The notes below the pieces were generated by a model, which was given only the letters and a program-made list of their open reading frames with translations, ran no database searches and was not told where the DNA came from. From NCBI GenBank assembly GCA_944326915.1, contig CALVFT010000001.1, positions 62,001 through 126,000 on the forward strand: a DNA stretch of 64,000 nucleotides. Direction: 5' to 3'. The translations under genes were made by a program, and so were the position numbers. Of the stretch, positions 1 to 9,437 are shown in pieces. Position 1 is the first letter of the stretch. Every line of letters begins with the position of its first letter. The stretch comes from Candidatus Gastranaerophilales bacterium. GTDB lineage: Bacteria > Cyanobacteriota > Vampirovibrionia > Gastranaerophilales > Gastranaerophilaceae.

Positions 1-532
1 GAGTAGTTATTCTTTGAGTAGTCTGAACTACAACTCCTACTTTCCTATGAGATTTAATTTCTGCTTTATATGGCTCTAACTGGTCTATTGATGCAGCTAC
101 AACAACCTTATCAGTATATAGCTGAGCATTCGCCTTGATTGCTATGACTTCAGGATGTTCTGATTTCCCTACAATCACAACAAAATAGCCATCTTTAGCT
201 AGCTCTATTGCTTTTTGTTGAACTTTTTTTACATCGGGACAAGTCAAATCTATAGGCTCAAAACCGGCTTGTTTAATTTTTTCGAAAACTTCCGGGCTTT
301 CACCATGACTTCTAATCACACAAATTCCATCTCCGTGTTCCGGAATTTCTGTCAAAGTTTTAATCCCTAACTTTTCAAGCTCATTAATTACATGAGTGTT
401 ATGAATAAGCTCACCCAATACAGAAATATTTTTATCAGGGTTCTCTGCTTTAATCTTTTTTACAGTCTCTACGGCTCTTTTTACTCCGTAACAAAATCCT
501 GCGTATTTAGCTAATTTTACTTCTTTCGGCAA
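1..532 (-). CDS. ispH: 4-hydroxy-3-methylbut-2-enyl diphosphate reductase, partial
   Basis: IspH (LytB) catalyses the last step of the MEP isoprenoid pathway, reducing HMBPP to IPP and DMAPP with a [4Fe-4S] cluster. The C-terminal part runs off the window start; about 177 residues are visible. Family motifs are clear: AGFCYGVKRAV with the first cluster Cys at residue 14, GELIHN, VIRSHG, DLTCPDV with the second Cys near residue 98, and GKSEHPEV. A stop codon lies directly upstream in frame, so the start is the TTG at 532, preceded by an AGAAAGAAG-like ribosome-binding site. The third cluster Cys lies in the missing part. It fits with ispD and the DXS-like gene further along. Confidence 0.93.
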   Translation of the reverse strand, partial: MPKEVKLAKYAGFCYGVKRAVETVKKIKAENPDKNISVLGELIHNTHVINELEKLGIKTLTEIPEHGDGICVIRSHGESPEVFEKIKQAGFEPIDLTCPDVKKVQQKAIELAKDGYFVVIVGKSEHPEVIAIKANAQLYTDKVVVAASIDQLEPYKAEIKSHRKVGVVVQTTQRITT

Positions 533-611
533 TTAAAATTGTCTTCTTTCTATAAAAACTCGCAACAAAAGTCGCTGTACAACTATTAAAATATAAAAAA
601 AATTAAAAATC

Positions 612-648
612 AATAAAAAGTCTACCTCATAAAAGATAGACTTTTTTA
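612..648 (-). terminator. Rho-independent terminator
   Basis: The inverted repeat AAAAGTCTA / TAGACTTTT has a 12-nt loop and is flanked by A and T runs on both sides. It lies just downstream of the 905-residue gene on the minus strand and probably ends its transcript. Confidence 0.75.
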
Positions 649-667
649 TTCCTACAAATTTTGTACC

Positions 668-3385
668 TTATGCCATAAAATGACCTTGTTTATCTTTTTT
701 GAACATCTCTTTAGAATCAAAACCATAAGGATCTGTTGCATAATTTTTCAATCCATTTGTTTTATCTCTATCAAGATCAATTTCATACTTTTCAGCAACT
801 GTTTTGAAGCCAATATCTGAAATTGCCAAAAATCTTACAACGCTAGCTATTTGCGAATTAACATCATTAGGCAATCCCATACCTAAAAGGCTATTTGCTC
901 TGTCCTTATCTTTTACAATAGCATTAAATAAATTTGAATCTGTTCTTGCAATCATTGTATAAATTGACTTTTTCTGAGCACCATCAGGAATTGATGATAA
1001 CAATTTAATTTTTTTATCAATTGGAAGTTGCCTAAAATAATTAACAAAATATTCTCGTTTTTGTTGAGGTGTTAAAGAAGCATATTCCTCAGTAGATAGA
1101 GCATATCCCTTTGAAATTTTTGCTTTCAAAGACATTTCACTAGAACCAGAAGTAGGAGCGAATTCTTCTGAGGAAAGTAAATTAGAATTATTGAGTAAAG
1201 CTTCTTGGACTGTAATAGAGTGTACAGAGTTTTTAACATCATCCTTAACACAAGCTGGAGAATATTTGATGCTTTCTACTGCAGCTTCTAAAGCTTTTTC
1301 ATTCCCTGAATTATAAACACTTTGTAAAGCAGCATCTTGTACTGATGCATCCAATTTGCTTATATTACTTGCAGCATGTTCTTGAACTTCTGAATACTTT
1401 GATTGCATAGCACTATTATGCATATCAAGTTGATTGTCTTTATGACATTTTGGAATTTGATCTGTTAAGAAGTTTAACTGTTCTATTGCTTCTTTTTCAG
1501 GGAACAAATTTTCTATATGAGTTTTTAAAGAATTAAATGCAGGAGTTTGATTTTCTTTTGCAAATCTTGTAATTACTTCTGATTCGTTTGCAGCCTTTGC
1601 AACAACTTTGGATTGACCAATCAAATTGTTCATTGAATCTAATTCAATTGAATCATCTAATTTATCAGCATCTTTAACCAAATCAGCTCTGACATTTTCA
1701 GTAGAATTTTTAGCCGCATTATTAATAATTCTTGTTTGAGCATCAACATCTTTGGAAGAATAAGCTCTTTGACCAATTCTAAGTTGAACTTTTTCTGATT
1801 TTGCTGCTGAATAAGTATCTGATAACACAGCAGCTTGTCTTTCACTAGCAAGCTCAGCTGATGTCAATTGCAAAGCTTCAGCTCTTTCCGAATCAGTTTT
1901 TTCAAATTTCTTTTGAGCCTCAGCTAAAGTTGTCAAAACTTTTTCATCTTCTCCGAATGCAGCTGTATTCAAAGCATTCAATTCAGGGCTAAGTCCTGTT
2001 TCTTGCTTAGCAATTTCTGCCTTTAATCCATTATCAGCCTCTTCCAAAACTGTTTCTTGAGCATCTGCGATCAATTCTATATTATCGTCATTTGCCAATT
2101 CATCAAATAATTCAGATATTGCTTTTGCTTTTTCTTCTTTAGGCAAATTTGCTAATTCATTACGGATGTAGGCAGATACAACCATACGTCTTTCAACTCT
2201 ATTTGACGCTTCATCAAAAGATTCTCCGTATTTAGATTTTTTTAAAGCATCTAATCTACCATAATTAACTTTTTCTTGCGGATTATTTTTTCGTTCTTTT
2301 ATTTTTCCTAAAATTCGTTTACCAGCTTCTGAATCTACAAATTTCCCTAATTTCTCATAAACAATTTGCTCACTTTCATCAAGCTTTTGACCACTTTGAA
2401 GCTTTGATTGTAAATAATCTAATTGGAATTCAATACGTGTTTTATCTTTAAATTTTGAGTTGAATAGATCATCTATTTCTTTTTCATCTCTAAAATAAGC
2501 AACACCATCAGTAACATTTGGGTCACCTTCTTTTTTCAAAGCAGCATCAACAGCTCTAGACAAAACAGCTTGAGAACGAATATACTCTTTTTGAGCATCT
2601 GTCAAATTTTTATTCTTTGCCAAATCTCCTTCTAAATCAGAGCTACCAGGAGTTTGTGACAAGTCCACAAGATAATCATGTACCGCAACTTTTTGGGCAC
2701 CTTTATTCATTTTATCATATTCTTCAATATCTATGCCCAAATAATTTGCGGCCTGCAAATCTAGCATTGAAGATTCAAAATAAACTTTTATATCTTTTTC
2801 ATTAAATAATTCTTTTTTATCTGATTTTATCAGTTTTTTAAGTTCTGCATCAATCAATTTTTGCTGTTGTTCTGGAGGTAATGCATCCCAATCTTCAGCA
2901 GTTTTTGCATTATCTTTATCAGCAAATATAAACTTATTTTTTGCTAATTCTAGCGCGTATACATTAGCTTTTTCTTTGTTTGAAAGTTCAGAATAAGCTT
3001 TATGGTTAAAACCAGAGCTTTCAGTATCAGATGCACTTTCATCCTGAATTTCTTGGGAGTCATCAACGGTAGACTGAGATAACTCAGTATCTTCTGTCGC
3101 AACTGCTTCTTCAGTTAATGATTGAGTAGCAACACTATTATTATAATTTTGTACAACTGCTAATTGCTCTTCTTTAGGTAATTTATCAAAATTAGGATTA
3201 GCAGTAACTATTGCACGTAAAGTTTCTTCTGATATACCAAGTTCTTGTGCTAGTTTTGCATATAAAGATGTAAACTTACCAATATCAACATTACCTGCAG
3301 AACTAGCTTTTTGTGATGAGCTAGTTCCAGAATTTGCAGATACCGAAATATTATAATCAACCTTTTTTATATTTGTTAAATCCAT
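668..3385 (-). CDS. Large coiled-coil protein of unknown function (905 aa)
   Basis: I do not recognise the family. The protein begins MDLTNIKKVDYNIS, followed by a Ser/Ala-rich stretch to about residue 30 and then long, charged, mostly helical sequence (Lys, Glu, Asp, Ala, Gln rich). Short phrases such as LPKEEQLAVV, LPPEQQQKLID and LTPQQKREYF recur, suggesting degenerate helical units. There is no signal peptide and no obvious membrane segment. The ATG has only a weak AAGAG site upstream. A hairpin terminator follows, so it is probably monocistronic. In size and composition it resembles the 947-residue protein at 48.6 kb and the 472-residue protein at 58.8 kb. The three may be cytoplasmic scaffolds or proteins exported without a Sec signal; that is speculation. 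Confidence 0.8.
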   Translation of the reverse strand: MDLTNIKKVDYNISVSANSGTSSSQKASSAGNVDIGKFTSLYAKLAQELGISEETLRAIVTANPNFDKLPKEEQLAVVQNYNNSVATQSLTEEAVATEDTELSQSTVDDSQEIQDESASDTESSGFNHKAYSELSNKEKANVYALELAKNKFIFADKDNAKTAEDWDALPPEQQQKLIDAELKKLIKSDKKELFNEKDIKVYFESSMLDLQAANYLGIDIEEYDKMNKGAQKVAVHDYLVDLSQTPGSSDLEGDLAKNKNLTDAQKEYIRSQAVLSRAVDAALKKEGDPNVTDGVAYFRDEKEIDDLFNSKFKDKTRIEFQLDYLQSKLQSGQKLDESEQIVYEKLGKFVDSEAGKRILGKIKERKNNPQEKVNYGRLDALKKSKYGESFDEASNRVERRMVVSAYIRNELANLPKEEKAKAISELFDELANDDNIELIADAQETVLEEADNGLKAEIAKQETGLSPELNALNTAAFGEDEKVLTTLAEAQKKFEKTDSERAEALQLTSAELASERQAAVLSDTYSAAKSEKVQLRIGQRAYSSKDVDAQTRIINNAAKNSTENVRADLVKDADKLDDSIELDSMNNLIGQSKVVAKAANESEVITRFAKENQTPAFNSLKTHIENLFPEKEAIEQLNFLTDQIPKCHKDNQLDMHNSAMQSKYSEVQEHAASNISKLDASVQDAALQSVYNSGNEKALEAAVESIKYSPACVKDDVKNSVHSITVQEALLNNSNLLSSEEFAPTSGSSEMSLKAKISKGYALSTEEYASLTPQQKREYFVNYFRQLPIDKKIKLLSSIPDGAQKKSIYTMIARTDSNLFNAIVKDKDRANSLLGMGLPNDVNSQIASVVRFLAISDIGFKTVAEKYEIDLDRDKTNGLKNYATDPYGFDSKEMFKKDKQGHFMA

Positions 3386-3478
3386 AATATGACTCTTGAT
3401 TTGGTACTATAAACATGTAAAAAATCGGTAAAATGGCTAATTTCAGAAAGCACAAAAATCTTTACATTTCTTTACACC

Positions 3479-4606
3479 TTAGTCAGATAATGACGGAACT
3501 AGATAACCACCAGGACCTGATACGTAATCATTCTGACCTTTTAAAATCGGATAAGCGTCTTTTAAATCAGGATAAGCTTCAATGACCTTTGTAAACACAT
3601 CTACCATTTCTGGGTTATCTATATAATATGACTTATTATTTTTATCTTTCAGAACAACAATACCTGTTTTAATAAATTTATATTCTTCATCTGTTACAGA
3701 TAAACACTGATCGAGAGAATAGACCATAAAAATCTCTAATTCATCATGATCTGGTTTTTGTAATGTAGCTACAAGTTTAGGTTTACCAGTACCTTCATCC
3801 ATCTCTTTATAATAACGAAGAGTATACTGAACTTTACCATTATCACTTAAATCAGCTGAAAAGATAGTATCACCATTAAATGCTCGACCTTGAGCATTTT
3901 TCATAATATCTCCACGAGCATCATTATCTAATATTCCAAAATCTTTAGGACATACATCTCTATTACAATTAATTTCTTTAATAGCACCATTATTACGTTT
4001 ATCATTTTTTAGTGCATCCAAATAATCTAATACTGCTTTAGAGTTATATGTAGCACCAGCAGCAGCATCCATAGTCACACGTCTAATAGGAGGATGAGTA
4101 ATTTTAGTTCCATCATCAGAATTGACAATATAATTAATTTTCTCAATATATTTCATTTTCTCAGCAGTTAATGGTTCGCCTTTATATATAATTTGAAATT
4201 TTACACTTTCAAAATTGCTAGGATCACCATCTTCATCCACTAATTTTACTAGATAATTACTAAATTTACGAGAAGAGAATCTTTTAGACTCAATAACCCG
4301 TCCTTCATCATTTTGCTGGGTATTAAGAGTAAAATTAGCAGTTCTAGGATTTTCTAATAAATCAGGATCCTTATAGTTTTCGACAAGCTCAATATTGTGT
4401 CCTTGTGGTTCAAGATAAACATTTTTTGGATTTTCAGCTTTTATAACATTCAAAGGCATCATAGAAATTGCAGCAGCTAAAGGAACAGTATAATTAGCTG
4501 ATGACTTATGATTTACGTTAATTTGATTTTTCCTTTTTTTAGCTGATCCAAAATTTACACTACCGGATACATTGAATGAACTCGACATTACTGGACTGAT
4601 TGACAT
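3479..4606 (-). CDS. Hypothetical protein with N-terminal NFG motif (375 aa)
   Basis: Unknown family. The ATG is preceded by AGGAG with 7-nt spacing. The N-terminus is Ser/Asn-rich with SGSVNFGSAKK at about residues 14-24, then a basic patch, then a short hydrophobic stretch (VPLAAAISMMPLNVI, about 41-55). That is too late for a normal signal peptide. The rest looks like a soluble mixed alpha/beta domain with a few Cys (NCNRDVCPKDF). It ends in SGPGGYLVPSLSD. The short NFG motif near the N-terminus is shared with otherwise unrelated proteins at 37.5 kb and 41.4 kb. It lies upstream of, and in the same direction as, the 905-residue gene, separated by 93 nt with no clear terminator, so co-transcription is possible. 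Confidence 0.78.
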   Translation of the reverse strand: MSISPVMSSSFNVSGSVNFGSAKKRKNQINVNHKSSANYTVPLAAAISMMPLNVIKAENPKNVYLEPQGHNIELVENYKDPDLLENPRTANFTLNTQQNDEGRVIESKRFSSRKFSNYLVKLVDEDGDPSNFESVKFQIIYKGEPLTAEKMKYIEKINYIVNSDDGTKITHPPIRRVTMDAAAGATYNSKAVLDYLDALKNDKRNNGAIKEINCNRDVCPKDFGILDNDARGDIMKNAQGRAFNGDTIFSADLSDNGKVQYTLRYYKEMDEGTGKPKLVATLQKPDHDELEIFMVYSLDQCLSVTDEEYKFIKTGIVVLKDKNNKSYYIDNPEMVDVFTKVIEAYPDLKDAYPILKGQNDYVSGPGGYLVPSLSD

Positions 4607-4887
4607 TTTTTTCTCCTACTTATTAATATATAATTCATTACCCATGCGATTTATTCATGACAAAGCAAAAGCAAAAATTTTTTTGCTAGCCATATTTCAT
4701 TAACCTTAACTCCAATTACTTATTATACTGATATTTCAGGGATATTGTAAAAAAGTATATACTATATTAACAAATATTTACATTTAATTATTTAAAATTC
4801 TCAGACAATAAGTATTGCTTGTATTTCATGTTTTTTTGTAGTAGTTTAATCATGTGTAAAAATGTTTACAAAAGAAGGAGAACTCAA

Positions 4888-5847
4888 ATGAGTGAAAGAA
4901 AATTAGTTGGAACAAACGAAATGTTCAAAAAAGCTCTTGCTGGCGGATACGCTATCGGTGCTTACAATGTTAACAACATGGAAATTCTTCAAGGTATTGC
5001 AGAAGCTGCTGAAGAAACACAATCACCTATCATTCTTCAAGTATCTGCAGGTGCTAGAAAATATGCTAACCAAACATATTTATTAAAATTAGTTGAAGCT
5101 GCTTTAGCTACAACAACTGTACCTATCGCTTTACACTTAGATCACGGTGCTGATTTTGAAATTTGTAAAGCTTGTATCGACGGTGGATTCTCATCTGTAA
5201 TGATCGATGGTTCTAGATTCCCACTTGAAGAAAACATTGCTTTAACTAAAAAAGTTGTAGACTACGCTCATGAAAGAGGAGTTTCTGTAGAAGCAGAACT
5301 TGGTAAATTAGCTGGTGTTGAAGATGATGTAAAAGTTCACGCTGCTGATTCTACATACACAGATCCTCAAGAAGCTGCTAGATTCGTTAAAGAAACTGGT
5401 TGTGATTCTTTAGCTGTAGCTATCGGAACTTCACACGGTGCTTATAAATTCTCTGGAGAAGCTAAACTAGACTTCGAAAGACTTGCTGAAATCAAAAAAG
5501 CTGTTAACGAAGCTGTTGGATACGATTTCCCTCTAGTGCTTCACGGTTCATCTTCTGTTCCTGCTGAATTCGTTGCTAAATGTAATAAATTTGGTGGTAA
5601 ATTACCTAACGCACAAGGTGTTCCTGAAGATATGTTAGCATATGCTTCTAAACATGGTGTTGCTAAAATCAATATCGATACAGATTTAAGATTAGCAATG
5701 ACTTCAACTATCAGAGAATTCTTTGTTGAACACCCTGACAAATTTGACCCAAGAGAATATATGGGACCAGGTAGAACTGCTGTTAAAGAAATGGTTATGC
5801 ACAAAATGCGTGACGTTCTTGGTACAGCTGGTCACGCTCAAGACTAA
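4888..5847 (+). CDS. fba: Class II fructose-1,6-bisphosphate aldolase
   Basis: This enzyme reversibly cleaves fructose-1,6-bisphosphate to DHAP and glyceraldehyde-3-phosphate in glycolysis and gluconeogenesis, using Zn2+. The 319-residue protein begins MSERKLVGTNEMF. Landmarks are ALHLDHGADFE (metal-binding His and catalytic Asp region), SVMIDGSRFP, EAELG, AIGTSHGAYKF, LVLHGSSSVP (metal His), and KINIDTDLRLAMT, which contacts phosphate. An in-frame ATG exists at 4819, but AAGAAGGAG sits 7 nt before the ATG at 4888, so I place the start there. It is monocistronic and followed by a strong terminator. The 281 bp upstream, shared with a divergent gene, must hold its promoter, but I cannot place one with confidence. 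Its codons look more uniform than those of neighbouring genes, as expected for high expression. Confidence 0.95.
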   Translation: MSERKLVGTNEMFKKALAGGYAIGAYNVNNMEILQGIAEAAEETQSPIILQVSAGARKYANQTYLLKLVEAALATTTVPIALHLDHGADFEICKACIDGGFSSVMIDGSRFPLEENIALTKKVVDYAHERGVSVEAELGKLAGVEDDVKVHAADSTYTDPQEAARFVKETGCDSLAVAIGTSHGAYKFSGEAKLDFERLAEIKKAVNEAVGYDFPLVLHGSSSVPAEFVAKCNKFGGKLPNAQGVPEDMLAYASKHGVAKINIDTDLRLAMTSTIREFFVEHPDKFDPREYMGPGRTAVKEMVMHKMRDVLGTAGHAQD

Positions 5848-5868
5848 TTATTCTCTTAGAGAAAACTT

Positions 5869-5902
5869 AAAGAGTCACTTTTTAAAAAGTGACTCTTTTT
5901 TA
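5869..5902 (+). terminator. Rho-independent terminator of fba
   Basis: AAGAGTCACTTTTT and AAAAAGTGACTCTT form a near-perfect hairpin followed by a T run, 21 nt after the fba stop codon. Confidence 0.92.
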
Positions 5903-5926
5903 TTGAATTAAGTTCTAGCATTCAAT

Positions 5927-7003
5927 TTATTTTTTTTCATTTAATAATTTAACCAATCTTGTATTTTCAGAATTTTTATAAATACTATAGCCTCCAGTAG
6001 ATAATGCTATTGCTGCCGCCGCTCCTGCTAGCTTACCTCCTTTACCTTTAAAGAATTTACCAATTTTAAGACCTTTTATCTTTGACTTAGGTTTAGCAGA
6101 TGAAACTGTTTGAGATACTGATTGACCAATTGGATTTTCAGACAGCATACGTTCATATTCTGCCCCGTTTTTACTTGGAAAAACAGTTGAAGTAGCTCTT
6201 GGACTTACTGGATTTTCAGACAACATACGTCCATATTCCGCTCCGTTTTTACTTGGGAAAACAGTTGAAGTAGTTCTTGGACTTACTGGATTTTCAGACA
6301 ACATACGTCCATAGTCTGCTCCATTCTTACTTGGGAAAACAGTTGAAGTAGTTCTTGGACTTACTGGATTTTCAGACAACATACGTCCATAGTCTGCTCC
6401 ATTCTTACTTGGGAAAACAGTTGATACAGAATTCCGAGTTATCGGATTTTTATTCAGGGCTTCCCCATAAGCATTTGGATCAGCTGATGGGAATATACCA
6501 GATGTAGAACGGGTAATATTTGCCACGTCCACAAAGGCTTGTTTCTTTTGAAGGATTCCAGAATATTCTTTATTTAATTTATTCAACCTTTCTGCAATTT
6601 TGGCTAAAGTTTCATCAGCTAATTTCAGTTTATCAGATGATAATTGTCCCGATTTTTTAGCTTGCTCGAGCAAACCTTGTTTTTTTATCAAATCTTCTAT
6701 TTGACTTTTTATTGTAGTTTCCCTTGCTTCTAATGCTGGAAGATAATTTTTATCACAATACCTAAAAGCGTCCTCTATTGATGAAAAGGATCGTGTTGGC
6801 TGATTAGGAAATTTTACATCGAAACTTTTACGTTCTCCAGAATTTGAAGATGATAAAACCTCCCCATATAAATCTTTTTTTGCACCACTTAAAATGCTTG
6901 AAATATCCATGCTATATCGACCTTCGATATATGGTGTTAATCCACTTGGCAAAAATGACCATTGTTGAGGCCCAAATAGATTTGGACTAATTGGTGAAGT
7001 CAT
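5927..7003 (-). CDS. Repeat protein with five 26-residue units and a C-terminal hydrophobic segment
   Basis: Unknown function, 358 residues. Residues 1-60 are Ser/Pro-rich, about 85-158 look coiled-coil, and 168-297 hold five tandem 26-residue units of the type STVFPSKNGADYGRMLSENP. The first unit is degenerate, the next three are nearly identical, and the last is partly diverged. A basic linker (KSKIKGLKIGKFFKGKGGK) then leads to a short hydrophobic helix (LAGAAAAIALSTGGYSIY, about 325-342), possibly a C-terminal membrane anchor. There is no signal peptide. An AAAGGGA site precedes the ATG. The three central units are nearly identical at DNA level too, so unit number probably varies by recombination. 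The hydrophobic tail would suit a tail-anchored cytoplasmic scaffold, but nothing identifies a partner. Confidence 0.8.
   Translation of the reverse strand: MTSPISPNLFGPQQWSFLPSGLTPYIEGRYSMDISSILSGAKKDLYGEVLSSSNSGERKSFDVKFPNQPTRSFSSIEDAFRYCDKNYLPALEARETTIKSQIEDLIKKQGLLEQAKKSGQLSSDKLKLADETLAKIAERLNKLNKEYSGILQKKQAFVDVANITRSTSGIFPSADPNAYGEALNKNPITRNSVSTVFPSKNGADYGRMLSENPVSPRTTSTVFPSKNGADYGRMLSENPVSPRTTSTVFPSKNGAEYGRMLSENPVSPRATSTVFPSKNGAEYERMLSENPIGQSVSQTVSSAKPKSKIKGLKIGKFFKGKGGKLAGAAAAIALSTGGYSIYKNSENTRLVKLLNEKK
6113..6502 (-). repeat. Tandem 78-bp coding repeat, five units
   Basis: Five in-frame 78-bp units inside the preceding gene encode residues 168-297. The conserved Phe of each unit falls at residues 171, 197, 223, 249 and 275, a constant spacing of 26. 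Units 2-4 are almost identical in DNA (for example the recurring GGATTTTCAGACAACATACG on the plus strand). Units 1 and 5 have diverged, as expected when central units are homogenised by unequal crossing-over. Confidence 0.92.
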
Positions 7004-7096
7004 ACAATTTTCCCTTTCCTTTTTAGAATTTCATAACATGAAATTCAACATATCCCCTATGAATATATAAAAACATTTTGTTATAAAAAATTGCCT

Positions 7097-7133
7097 AAAA
7101 AAAAAGAAAAGATGAAAAATAATTTCATCTTTT
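7097..7133 (-). terminator. Rho-independent terminator of ftsZ
   Basis: AAAAGATGAAA and TTTCATCTTTT form a hairpin with a 5-nt loop. On the minus strand it is followed by a run of T. It lies 45 nt past the ftsZ stop. Confidence 0.8.
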
Positions 7134-7177
7134 CTTCTTTTCTATACTTCCAGTATTATCTTGGTCTATTACAATTA

Positions 7178-8350
7178 TTACTTTTTCAAGAAATCAGGAA
7201 TTTCAATATTTGTAAAATTTGAAGATACATCTGGCATTGAAGATCTTCTTACCTGATTATTTGCCTGAGTATTGTTAAATGTTCCTGCGAAGAAATCTGA
7301 AGCACTTAATTGTTTTACTTCTGTTTTTTCTTCAGGCATTTTAGCTTTCATTTCAAAGCCTGTTGCTATTACAGTAACTTGAATTTCACCTTGAATATTT
7401 TCATTTACTGCAGTACCAATAATAACAGTAGCATCATCTGTAACCGCATCATGGATAATATTTGCAGCATCTGAAATTTCATGTAAAGTCATATCAGGTC
7501 CACCTGTAATATTAACAATTACACCGGTAGCTCCATTGATAGAAGATTCAAGTAATTGTGAGTTAATTGCAATTTCTGCTGCTTTAACAGCTCTACCTTC
7601 ACCTTGACCACGACCAATACCCATCAATGCAGATCCTGATGCTTGCATTACACATTTAACATCAGCAAAGTCTACGTTAATTAAGCCTGGAACTGTGATG
7701 ATATCTGAAATACCTTGAACACCTCTTAGAAGTACTTCATCAACAATAATGAATGATTCTGTTAAAGATACTTGTCTATCTACAACTTGCAACAACTTGT
7801 CGTTAGGAACAACAATCACTGCATCTACAGCTTCTCTTAGTTTTTCTAAACCTTGATTAGCTTGATTTTGTCTTTTCTTTCCTTCCCAAGAGAAAGGTTT
7901 TGTTACGACAGCAATAGTTAAAATACCTAATTCTTTTGCAATTTTAGCAACAACAGGAGCAGCACCAGTACCTGTACCACCACCCATTCCGGCAGTAATA
8001 AATACCATATCTGCACCATCTAGTGCTTCTGTAATTTCTTGTTGAGCTTCTTCTGCAGCCTTTTCACCTACTGAAGGATCTCCACCAGCACCTAGACCAG
8101 CTGTTGATTTTGTTCCAAGTTGAATTCTATTTTTTGTTTGGCCATATTCTAAAACTTGTAAATCTGTATTCATTAACCAAAATTCAACACCTGATAAACC
8201 TGCTTTTATCATTCGATTAACAGCGTTTCCACCGCCACCGCCTACACCAATAACTTTAATATTTGTAGGATTTATAGGTGTTCTTTGAACTTGATTGTTG
8301 TTTGTTGATTCATCTTTTTTTGCAAAGATATCAGATACAAAATTTTCCAC
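7178..8350 (-). CDS. ftsZ: Cell division GTPase FtsZ
   Basis: Tubulin homologue that polymerises into the division ring. The 390-residue protein has a variable N-terminal tail of about 30 residues, then [17 protein letters not shown], the tubulin signature GGGTGTG at residues 123-129, and the T7 synergy loop NVDFADVK that completes GTP hydrolysis in the next subunit. A short linker (about residues 330-375) ends in the conserved C-terminal peptide EIPDFLKK, which binds partners such as SepF and FtsA. An AGAGGT site precedes the ATG. nadK lies upstream on the same strand with a 172-nt gap that contains a 20-bp palindrome. sepF is close by, while ftsA is absent from the window, consistent with SepF acting as the membrane tether. 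Confidence 0.97.
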   Translation of the reverse strand: MENFVSDIFAKKDESTNNNQVQRTPINPTNIKVIGVGGGGGNAVNRMIKAGLSGVEFWLMNTDLQVLEYGQTKNRIQLGTKSTAGLGAGGDPSVGEKAAEEAQQEITEALDGADMVFITAGMGGGTGTGAAPVVAKIAKELGILTIAVVTKPFSWEGKKRQNQANQGLEKLREAVDAVIVVPNDKLLQVVDRQVSLTESFIIVDEVLLRGVQGISDIITVPGLINVDFADVKCVMQASGSALMGIGRGQGEGRAVKAAEIAINSQLLESSINGATGVIVNITGGPDMTLHEISDAANIIHDAVTDDATVIIGTAVNENIQGEIQVTVIATGFEMKAKMPEEKTEVKQLSASDFFAGTFNNTQANNQVRRSSMPDVSSNFTNIEIPDFLKK

Positions 8351-8396
8351 TATTTTTACCTCTTTTATATGTTTTTACTTCTTTTCGAGCCATCAA

Positions 8397-8416
8397 TATT
8401 CATTTGTAAATGAATA
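8397..8416. other. Palindrome upstream of ftsZ
   Basis: TATTCATTT-GT-AAATGAATA is a perfect 9-bp inverted repeat with a 2-nt centre, 47 nt before the ftsZ start and after the nadK stop. It lacks a T run, so it is not a convincing terminator. It could be an operator for a dimeric regulator or an mRNA hairpin. Confidence 0.4.
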
Positions 8417-8522
8417 CAGTTAATAATATACTAACATACTATTTTAAATAGACAAAAAGTACAATAATTTATCATTAATTATGAACAAAAATTAAGATTA
8501 GTGTCGCATAAACAATCAAATA

Positions 8523-9323
8523 TTAAATCTTAGCTGGAGAAATGCCCCAATGAAGCTTGTTACGAAGAATTGAATAGAACTCAGAATCCTTCAACAATGC
8601 AAGTTTTGCATAATATTCAGACTTTGTAACCACCACTTCTCCGGAAAATTCCCTGAACTCTTGACCATCACTTGATACCATATATTTTATTGAGCTATCC
8701 TTTGCTGAAACTGATATTTTTTCAGTATCTGGAACAACAAGAGGTCTTGCAGTAAGAGTATGAGGGCAAATCGGAACGATTACAAAAGCTCTCAAAGATG
8801 GTGTAAGAACTGGTCCTCCTGCAGACAGTCCATATGCAGTAGATCCTGTAGGTGTAGCAATGATTATACCATCTGCTAAATAATCACAAACGTATTTATC
8901 ATTAATTTTTAAAGAAAATCTTGAGGTTCTGCCTGTGTAAGTTCCTTTTACTACAAAATCATTGAGCGCTAGAAAACCCTCACAATCCAGCATAATTCTA
9001 TCTTCAATAATAAAATCTTCAGAAAATATCTTATCAACCGACTCTTTTAAATTTTCTTTAGAAGATTGAGATAAAAAGCCAAGACGACCCAAATTTATAC
9101 CAAAAATCGGAGTTTTAAATTTTGCATAAAATCTTCCAGCCTTTAATATCGTACCATCACCACCAATTACAAATACAAAGTCAAAACCTTCATATAAGTA
9201 GTCAATATCTAATACAGCAGGCTGCACACCTTTTCCAAGGAGTATTTTTTCAAGACTATCTTTTACTTCTGCTGCATGCGGAATTGTATGATTGTAACAT
9301 ATTGCAAAATTTTTATACTTCAT
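8523..9323 (-). CDS. nadK: NAD kinase
   Basis: Phosphorylates NAD to NADP using ATP or polyphosphate. The 266-residue protein starts MKYKNFAICYNH and carries the family motifs FVIGGDGTIL (GGDGT at 54-58), GINLGRLGFLSQ, the conserved Asp in ADGIIIATPTGSTAYGLSAGGP, and VPICPHTLTARPLV. Length and motif order are normal for bacterial NadK. It sits between the yggS-sepF pair and ftsZ on the same strand. A terminator separates it from sepF, so it has its own promoter in the 9324-9360 region or reads through weakly. Confidence 0.95.
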   Translation of the reverse strand: MKYKNFAICYNHTIPHAAEVKDSLEKILLGKGVQPAVLDIDYLYEGFDFVFVIGGDGTILKAGRFYAKFKTPIFGINLGRLGFLSQSSKENLKESVDKIFSEDFIIEDRIMLDCEGFLALNDFVVKGTYTGRTSRFSLKINDKYVCDYLADGIIIATPTGSTAYGLSAGGPVLTPSLRAFVIVPICPHTLTARPLVVPDTEKISVSAKDSSIKYMVSSDGQEFREFSGEVVVTKSEYYAKLALLKDSEFYSILRNKLHWGISPAKI

Positions 9324-9360
9324 AACGCGTTAAATATATCATAATTAACAATTTTAAGCA

Positions 9361-9389
9361 AATAAAAAGAGGTAATTTCTTACCTCTTA
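9361..9389 (-). terminator. Rho-independent terminator of yggS-sepF
   Basis: AAGAGGTAA and TTACCTCTT pair around a 4-nt loop. The minus strand continues into TTTTTATT. It lies about 50 nt downstream of the sepF stop. Confidence 0.75.
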
Positions 9390-9437
9390 TATTAACTATT
9401 CTCTCTTCTCTTCCCTTATTTATCTAAACGGATAGAC

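Noticed and set aside
4668-4688. AGCAAAAATTTTTTTGCT upstream of fba as a terminator or operator
   Set aside because: The stem is mostly A-T and it follows no co-directional gene; it could be chance in AT-rich DNA.
6113-6502. Regular 78-bp repeats considered as a CRISPR array
   Set aside because: Units are contiguous, in frame and coding, with no spacers; they translate to a 26-residue protein repeat.
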